Part shown: piece after piece, positions 5,732-10,227 of the stretch
Position numbering within the stretch: the stretch's first letter is position 1
Layout: each line of letters starts with the position of its first letter
Assembly: GCA_900551555.1 (NCBI GenBank)
Contig: URWC01000060.1
Span: forward strand, 1-10,227
Direction: 5' to 3'
DNA length: 10,227 bases
Source: an uncultured Collinsella sp.
Lineage (GTDB): Bacteria; Actinomycetota; Coriobacteriia; Coriobacteriales; Coriobacteriaceae
Translations under genes and position numbers: made by a program
The notes under the pieces: generated by a model
What the model was told of the DNA's origin: nothing
Database searches by the model: none
Seen by the model: only the letters and a program-made list of their open reading frames with translations

Positions 5732-6502
5732 CTAGTCCGTAGCACCGCTTTCGGTTCCATACGACGGCGAAGGTGCCTCGACCACATGGTGATATCGATC
5801 GATATAGATTGCACGGGCACCCAGGCGCCGCACCAAATCCTGGTGATGCGTGCTCATCAAGACCGTCTTACCCGCCGCGACGTAGGCCAGCAAGAAGTTG
5901 ACCACGATGTCGCATGAATCCTCGTCGAGCCCATTGGTAGGCTCGTCGAGGACCAAGATATCCGGGTTCATCGACACCACCGCAGCCAGCGCAACGCGCT
6001 TCTTTTGCCCGCCCGAGAGCTGATAGGGAGAGGCGTCGGCAAGGTCGGCAACCTGGAACAGCCCCATGGCATCGCGCACGCGGCGCTCGAGCTCGTCTGC
6101 CGGCAACCCCATCTGCGCGGGACCAAAAGCAACCTCCTCGCCCACCGTGGCGCAGAACAGCTGGGCATCGGCGTTTTGGAATACGAAGCCCACGCGCTGG
6201 TGGAACTTCTGAGCAGCAGCAGAATCCTTCAGATACGCCGCATCGACCACGTGCCCGTCAAACAGGAATGCCCCTGCGTCCGCGAGTTCAAGGCCGTTAA
6301 TAAGACGCATAATCGTCGTCTTGCCGCAGCCGTTGGGACCTAGCAGGGCAACGAGCTCCCCACGGTCCACGCGCAGCGAAACGCCGTCGACCACCGTATG
6401 GCCCGCATAGGAAAACACCACGTCGCGAAACTCGATGAGCGGCGTTGCCTCGGCGCCAACAGCACCGCTCGCGCCCATCGCGTCATTTGTATCGTTTGCC
6501 AA
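5732..6502 (-). CDS. cbiO: ECF transporter ATP-binding protein (CbiO/NikO)
   Basis: ATPase subunit of a group-I energy-coupling factor importer, bound on the cytoplasmic side to the CbiQ/NikQ subunit. The 256-residue product has Walker A GPNGCGKT at 55-62, Q-loop Q109 in FVFQNADAQLF, signature LSGGQ at 162-166, Walker B ILVLDEP at 182-188 with E187, the D-loop GLD at 191-193 and the switch histidine H219 in STHH. All catalytic parts are intact. The start is a TTG at 6502, backed by AAGGG 7 nt upstream; the first in-frame ATG (codon 9) has no ribosome site. The first 20 residues are a poorly conserved Ala/Gly-rich tail. It lies 44 nt downstream of the CbiQ/NikQ gene as the last gene of the operon. 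One ATPase gene implies a homodimer. Nickel is inferred from the operator at 8504-8531. Confidence 0.93.
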   Translation of the reverse strand: MANDTNDAMGASGAVGAEATPLIEFRDVVFSYAGHTVVDGVSLRVDRGELVALLGPNGCGKTTIMRLINGLELADAGAFLFDGHVVDAAYLKDSAAAQKFHQRVGFVFQNADAQLFCATVGEEVAFGPAQMGLPADELERRVRDAMGLFQVADLADASPYQLSGGQKKRVALAAVVSMNPDILVLDEPTNGLDEDSCDIVVNFLLAYVAAGKTVLMSTHHQDLVRRLGARAIYIDRYHHVVEAPSPSYGTESGATD

Positions 6503-6546
6503 AACGTCGCCCTTCCCTATTCATATCGACGGTTCGACCGCCCGCG

Positions 6547-7383
6547 TTACAGCACGGCGCACAACACTGTCAGCACCGCCACGCCGGCCGCATAGGCCGC
6601 ATCGCGCCAGCCAAACCTGGCGCGCGCGGGAGCCGGATACGCACCGGCAAAGCCGCGGCAAAGCATAGCCTCGTCCATCGCGCGGCTGCATTCCATCGCC
6701 TTGATAAACGTCATGCCCATGATACCCGCGATCGAATCGGTACGCGAAAATCCCTCGGGCGCACGGCCAACGCTGCGCAGCATGACCGATTCGCACAGAT
6801 CGTGCGCCGTACGACCCAGCACCTCGATGTGCTTGAGCGCCATATCAAACGTAAAGATAACTTCGTCGGGTAGATGCAGCATCTTGAGCGCCGCCGACAT
6901 GCGGCTCCACGTGAGGGTCCACGAAGCGCCCAGCACCAGCGACACATTAATGAAGGTCTTGAGCGCAATCTTGAGCATGGCGCCCGTAGCGGAAGCACCC
7001 AGCAGCAGGGCAGGCAGCGCCAAAACCACTGCGAGCCCCGCGGCGCCAAGCGCCGGCACAAAGGTCGCGCGCAGCCCGCGTATGGGACGCACGGCAACGA
7101 GCACCAGCGCAATGGCCGCCATCAAAATGAGGTACAGCGGGCTTTGTGTCAGGCACACGCACAGGACGCAAACGAATATCCCCACCAGGCGCACCGGAGC
7201 CGAAACGCAAGAAAGGGCGCGGTCGACCATCGACCCGCCCTCGTGCGCGCCTCCACCCAGGCGAACCCGCTCAAGCAGGCTCGCCAGGTGCAGGACGTTC
7301 TTTTGCATCACGCGATGACGAGCGCCCGTGGGCTCGTATCGCTCCTCGGCCGCAAGCCAGCTAGGCAGCTCGACCATCGCCAT
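6547..7383 (-). CDS. cbiQ: ECF transporter transmembrane subunit EcfT (CbiQ/NikQ)
   Basis: Membrane scaffold subunit that couples ATP hydrolysis to the metal-binding subunit. The 278-residue product has a soluble N-terminal part of about 60 residues, membrane segments near 63-80, 83-98, 108-130, 138-157 and 262-277, and the long cytoplasmic coupling region between 160 and 250. The two arginine motifs that contact the ATPase grooves appear as MLRSVG (201-206) and MLCRGF (240-245); the second keeps R-G, the first has Ser in place of Gly. The gene overlaps the end of the upstream gene by 23 bp, which suggests translational coupling. GGAG lies only 3 nt before the ATG at 7383 but 9 nt before an in-frame ATG at 7377 (codon 3), so the real start may be 7377. 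Confidence 0.9.
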   Translation of the reverse strand: MAMVELPSWLAAEERYEPTGARHRVMQKNVLHLASLLERVRLGGGAHEGGSMVDRALSCVSAPVRLVGIFVCVLCVCLTQSPLYLILMAAIALVLVAVRPIRGLRATFVPALGAAGLAVVLALPALLLGASATGAMLKIALKTFINVSLVLGASWTLTWSRMSAALKMLHLPDEVIFTFDMALKHIEVLGRTAHDLCESVMLRSVGRAPEGFSRTDSIAGIMGMTFIKAMECSRAMDEAMLCRGFAGAYPAPARARFGWRDAAYAAGVAVLTVLCAVL

Positions 7384-8446
7384 GGGCTCCGCTTTCCTTG
7401 ACCGTCAGCGAGATCAGACGGAATGCGATGGTGAGCACCGCCACGCCAATCACGCCGGACAGGATATACATGGCAGCCTGACCGGCAAAGCCGAGACCCT
7501 GCTCCTCGGAATAGGCCTGCAGGTAATCACCCGTAGGCAGAGCGTCGGCAAAGGTCGGGGCGTCGAGACCGACCGAAGCCTGCAGGCTGTCGTCGCCAGC
7601 CTCCTGAACGGCGGTCGCGGCGCCCTCGGCGTCCCACTCACCCCAGGCGTCACCCGTGGCCAGCAGGCCCAGCGGCGTGGCCACGACAAGCACGGCAACC
7701 AAGATGAGCGTGGGGACCAGCGAGGTCTTCTTTGCAGCAGCGCCCTCGGCAGCAAGCTGTCCATCGGCGGCTTCGGGGCCGACGATAACGCTCGGCGCCG
7801 TCTTCTTGATAAAGCCGTAGATCGCGGCAGTCGCCACGCCCTCGACCACGCCGGCTACCAACATATGCGGGATCATCATGGCCGGAATGGCAATGGACAG
7901 CGGGAAGGGGCAGTACAGCGGAGCGCCCGAAGCATTTGTGAAAAGCATCGGCTGAATACCAAACTCGATTGCTGCGCACAGGGCCGCCAGGCACAGGCCG
8001 ACCCAGCCGCTTACGATGGCCGAAACCGAGGTGCCCCAGCTCTTGTCGTGCAAACGGCTGTTAAGCGCGCGGAACACGATGGCTGCGGCAAACGGCAACA
8101 CGAAGGCCATGTTAAAGCAGTTAGCGCCAAAGGACAGGATGCCGCCGTCGCCAAACAGCAGCGCTTGCAGCGCCAGCGCGACCGAAACCGCGATAGCCGC
8201 GGCCTCGGGGCCCAGCAGCAGCGCGATGAGTGCGCCACCAACGGCGTGGCCTGTGGTGCCGCCAGGCAGCGGCACGTTGAACATCATGAGCAGGAAGGAG
8301 AACGCGGCGCAGATGCCCAGGAACGCCATGTGCTCGCGATCGAGCGTGGCGCGCACCTTTTTGATGCAGTGGATCCAAACGGGCACCATCGCCACCGCCA
8401 TAACGGCATCGGTCTGCGGGGACAGATAATTATCTGGAATGTGCAT
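7361..8446 (-). CDS. cbiM: ECF metal transporter substrate-binding subunit CbiM/NikM with fused CbiN/NikN-like C-terminus
   Basis: Membrane S component that binds Ni2+ or Co2+. The product is 361 residues, longer than plain CbiM (about 220), because a CbiN/NikN-like part is fused. MHIPDNYLSP at 1-10 gives the N-terminal Met-His, and H67 sits in GGTTGHAVGG; in the known NikM structure the metal is held by Met1, His2 and His67, and the number 67 is the same here. The NikM part (about 1-215) has six or seven membrane segments and the GDGGILSFGANCFNMAFVLP stretch at 99-118. A linker (220-242) leads to a helix at 243-262, the TPLGLLATGDAWGEW motif at 257-271, an external loop and a last helix at 325-347. 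GGGAGG lies 5 nt before the ATG. It is the first gene of the operon. Nickel is favoured by the operator. Confidence 0.94.
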   Translation of the reverse strand: MHIPDNYLSPQTDAVMAVAMVPVWIHCIKKVRATLDREHMAFLGICAAFSFLLMMFNVPLPGGTTGHAVGGALIALLLGPEAAAIAVSVALALQALLFGDGGILSFGANCFNMAFVLPFAAAIVFRALNSRLHDKSWGTSVSAIVSGWVGLCLAALCAAIEFGIQPMLFTNASGAPLYCPFPLSIAIPAMMIPHMLVAGVVEGVATAAIYGFIKKTAPSVIVGPEAADGQLAAEGAAAKKTSLVPTLILVAVLVVATPLGLLATGDAWGEWDAEGAATAVQEAGDDSLQASVGLDAPTFADALPTGDYLQAYSEEQGLGFAGQAAMYILSGVIGVAVLTIAFRLISLTVKESGAHGDGRAA

Positions 8447-8503
8447 GTACGCCTCCCGGTTATCGGCGCACGGAATTGCAACGCCGCTTGAATCACCTTT
8501 CCA

Positions 8504-8531
8504 GTGTTACGTAATGTCAGATTCGTAACAC
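8504..8531. promoter_or_regulatory. Predicted NikR operator of the ECF operon
   Basis: GTGTTAC at 8504-8510 and GTAACAC at 8525-8531 form a perfect inverted repeat with a 14-nt spacer; the match extends to 9-bp arms (8503-8511 and 8524-8532), with centres 21 bp apart. From established knowledge, GTGTTAC-N14/15-GTAACAC is the NikR site described for Geobacter uraniireducens and predicted for other delta-proteobacteria. It lies about +4 to +33 from the expected start of transcription, a position suited to nickel-dependent repression. NikR itself is not in the window. Confidence 0.8.
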
Positions 8532-8541
8532 TCCGCGGGCT

Positions 8542-8570
8542 ATCATAGCAAAACGGCGCACTGCCGACAA
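8542..8570 (-). promoter_or_regulatory. Promoter of the ECF metal importer operon
   Basis: On the minus strand, -35 TTGTCG (8565-8570) and -10 TATGAT (8542-8547) are separated by exactly 17 nt. The expected start is near 8535, giving a leader of about 89 nt with GGGAGG before the ATG at 8446. The promoter lies inside the terminator hairpin of pheT. Confidence 0.75.
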
Positions 8571-8584
8571 AGCAGCACGCCGTT
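8550..8584 (-). terminator. Probable intrinsic terminator of pheT
   Basis: AACGGCGTGCTGC (8572-8584) and GCAGTGCGCCGTT (8552-8564) form a 13-bp stem with a 7-nt loop and a short T-run at 8550-8553. Two positions are G-U pairs in the minus-strand RNA but would be C-A mismatches in the plus-strand RNA, so the hairpin serves the pheT direction. It lies about 110 nt after the stop codon. The T-run has only four T residues, so efficiency is uncertain. Confidence 0.7.
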
Positions 8585-8691
8585 ATGTAATGCGCGTGTC
8601 ATATATGCAGGCTCAACGGTGCCTTATACCGAAAACAGCAGTCACGTAAGACTCGGCGGCAGCCGACGCTGGCCCATATCCGGCGCAGGAC
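8585..8691 (-). other. 3' untranslated stretch after pheT
   Basis: About 107 nt between the pheT stop and its likely terminator. It contains a small hairpin TCGGC-TGCC-GCCGA without a T-run; I see no gene or clear site. Confidence 0.4.
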
Positions 8692-10227
8692 CTAGCCGCG
8701 GACCTCGCCGTTTACGCCCTTGCACACCTTGGTGACGATCTTCTGGTGCGCCTTTTCGACCTCTTCGCTGGTGAGCGTGTGGTCGTCGGAGCGATACGTA
8801 AGCGCAAAGGCCATGGATTTCTTACCCTTGCCGATGCGGACCGGATCGCGGTAGACATCGAACAGGCGCACGCCCTCGAGCAGCTTGCCGCCGGCACTCG
8901 TAATACGACGCTCAAGATCCTCGCAGGTCACAGTGTTGTCGACCACGATAGCAAGGTCGTGCTCAACGGCCGGGTACTGCGAGAACTCACGGTAGTTATC
9001 CTGGTTGCGGGCGCCCTTGATCAGCTTGTCCAGGTCAAGCTCAAAGGCAACGACGACCTCGTCGATGCCCATAGCCTCGCGCGCCTCGGGGTGGATCTCG
9101 CCAACCCAGCCCAGCACGGTACCGCCCGAGAGCACCTCGGCAGCACGACCCGGTTGCAGGAAGGCATAGCTCTCGCCCTCGACGGGACGGAAGCGAACCT
9201 TCTCGATGCGCAGCTGGGCAAGCAGCTCCTCAACGATGCCCTTGCCAAAGAAGAAACGCAGCTTGCGGTACTTCATGTTCCAAGACTGCTCGCTCCACTG
9301 GCCCGAGAGCACACCCGCCACGGACTTGGTCTCCTTGGGCAGGCTGGCGTTCTCGCGGCCATGGAACAGGCTGCCGACCTCGTACAGGTGCACGTTGGGC
9401 GTGCCGTGGGCCTCGTTGTAGGCCACAGACTGCAGCAGACCCGGCAGCAGCGAGCGGCGCATCTCGGTCTGCTCGGCCACCAGCGGGTTCATGAGAACCA
9501 CGGGGCAGCCGCGGCCCTCGGTGGACATACCAATCTTCTCCAGGTCGCCCGGGGCGGCAAAGCCAAAGGTCGTGGTCTCGTTGAGGCCGCAGGCGCGCAG
9601 GATCTCGCCGACCTTACGGGTGAGCTTCTGCTCGCGGGTCAGGCCGCCGATGTGGTTCTTGGCAGCCGGGATGGTCGCCGTAACGCGGCCCATACCCCAT
9701 AGGCGCAGGACCTCCTCGATCAGGTCGATCTCACGCGGCAGGTCGGGACGGAAGCTCGGCGGGGTAACCATAAAGTCCTCGCCGTCGCGATCGACGGTGC
9801 AGCCCAGACGGGTGAGCGAGCGCTCGATAAAGTCGGGCTCGATGTCGGCGCCGCAGATGGCGTGCACGCGGGCCAAGCGCAGCTTGATGCTATCGATGGT
9901 CTTGGGCGCGGGGAAAACGTCGACGTAGCCGGGAGCGACCTCGCCGCCGGCGATCTCCTCGATGAGCGCGCACGTGACGTTGGCGACATCCACGCAGCCG
10001 GTCTCGTCGACCTGGCGCTCAAAGCGAATGGAGGCGTCGGAGATCAGCGAAAGGTCGCGGCTGGTGTGCGAGGTGCGGCCGGCGTTGAAGCAGGCGCTCT
10101 CGACCATCACGTCGACGGTGTCGTCCTCAATCTCGGAATCCATGCCACCCATGACACCGGCCAGCGCCACGGGACGCTCGCCGTCGGTGATGAGGCCCAT
10201 ACCGGCGTCGAGCACGCGCTCCTCGCC
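8692..10227 (-). CDS. pheT: Phenylalanine-tRNA ligase beta subunit, C-terminal 512 residues, cut by window edge
   Basis: Beta subunit of the (alpha-beta)2 phenylalanyl-tRNA synthetase, cytoplasmic, needed to charge tRNA-Phe. The fragment, numbered from the window edge, starts within the B3/B4 region, with VALAGVMGG at about 20-28 and RFERQVD at about 68-74. The B5 domain follows (about 110-180, with PPSFRPDLPREIDLIEEVLRLWG), then the catalytic-like core (about 195-410, with MNPLVAEQTEMRRSLLPGLL and YEVGSLF), and finally the anticodon-binding FDX-ACB domain (about 420-512, with FSQYPAVEHDLAIVV and LFDVYRD). Full-length proteins have about 800 residues, so roughly 300, including the tRNA-binding B1/B2 part and the start, lie past the right edge; pheS is expected upstream. 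The frame is intact and ends in TAG. Confidence 0.97.
   Translation of the reverse strand, partial: GEERVLDAGMGLITDGERPVALAGVMGGMDSEIEDDTVDVMVESACFNAGRTSHTSRDLSLISDASIRFERQVDETGCVDVANVTCALIEEIAGGEVAPGYVDVFPAPKTIDSIKLRLARVHAICGADIEPDFIERSLTRLGCTVDRDGEDFMVTPPSFRPDLPREIDLIEEVLRLWGMGRVTATIPAAKNHIGGLTREQKLTRKVGEILRACGLNETTTFGFAAPGDLEKIGMSTEGRGCPVVLMNPLVAEQTEMRRSLLPGLLQSVAYNEAHGTPNVHLYEVGSLFHGRENASLPKETKSVAGVLSGQWSEQSWNMKYRKLRFFFGKGIVEELLAQLRIEKVRFRPVEGESYAFLQPGRAAEVLSGGTVLGWVGEIHPEAREAMGIDEVVVAFELDLDKLIKGARNQDNYREFSQYPAVEHDLAIVVDNTVTCEDLERRITSAGGKLLEGVRLFDVYRDPVRIGKGKKSMAFALTYRSDDHTLTSEEVEKAHQKIVTKVCKGVNGEVRG

Noticed and set aside
7328..8491. A 387-codon plus-strand frame opposite the CbiM/NikM gene
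   Set aside because: It is rich in Arg/His/Gly with no domain signs and is explained by the real minus-strand gene.
8447..8691. Cobalamin riboswitch before the ECF importer
   Set aside because: No B12-box-like sequence is seen and the leader of about 89 nt is too short; the NikR-type operator accounts for control.
8746..9702. A 318-codon plus-strand frame opposite pheT
   Set aside because: Shadow of pheT; no ribosome site and no recognisable domain.

Overview
The window looks like chromosome of a high-GC gut actinobacterium of the class Coriobacteriia, most probably Collinsella or a close relative. This rests on codon use, the style of the proteins and the intergenic sequences; no rRNA or other marker is present, so the assignment is an inference. 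All the metabolic genes are ordinary core or transport genes, and most of what is unusual lies between them.

Layout, left to right. (1) 1-1405, minus strand: the first 468 codons of a calcium-type P-type ATPase, running off the left edge. Its leader (about 1406-1509) has two mutually exclusive sets of helices, one of which buries the Shine-Dalgarno sequence. It looks like a translational RNA switch of a class I cannot name. (2) 1847-3307, plus strand: pyruvate kinase (pyk) with its own promoter and a strong intrinsic terminator at 3336-3372. (3) 3308-3732: a gene-poor stretch with a 128-bp imperfect inverted repeat (3552-3679) next to the probable promoter of the following gene. (4) 3733-4806, plus strand: a 357-residue protein of the AbiEi-like/DUF559-like type with a probable PD-(D/E)XK-like C-terminal half. 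(5) 4803-5651, minus strand: a zinc-dependent phospholipase C family protein, convergent with the previous gene and sharing a CTAG that is a stop codon on both strands. (6) 5732-8446, minus strand: a three-gene group-I ECF metal importer, read in the order CbiM/NikM(N), CbiQ/NikQ, CbiO/NikO. (7) 8692-10227, minus strand: the last 512 codons of pheT, running off the right edge.

How the parts work together. The ECF operon has a good promoter (8542-8570) and, just downstream of the expected start of transcription, a perfect inverted repeat GTGTTAC-N14-GTAACAC. This matches the form of NikR operator described for Geobacter and other delta-proteobacteria. It points to nickel rather than cobalt as substrate, with repression when nickel is plentiful. 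The pheT terminator hairpin overlaps the promoter of this operon. The two metal systems (calcium-type pump with a structured leader, nickel importer with an operator) and pyk each have separate control; nothing shows that they form one pathway.

The best candidates for something undescribed are the ATPase leader RNA and the pairing of the 128-bp inverted repeat with the nuclease-like gene.
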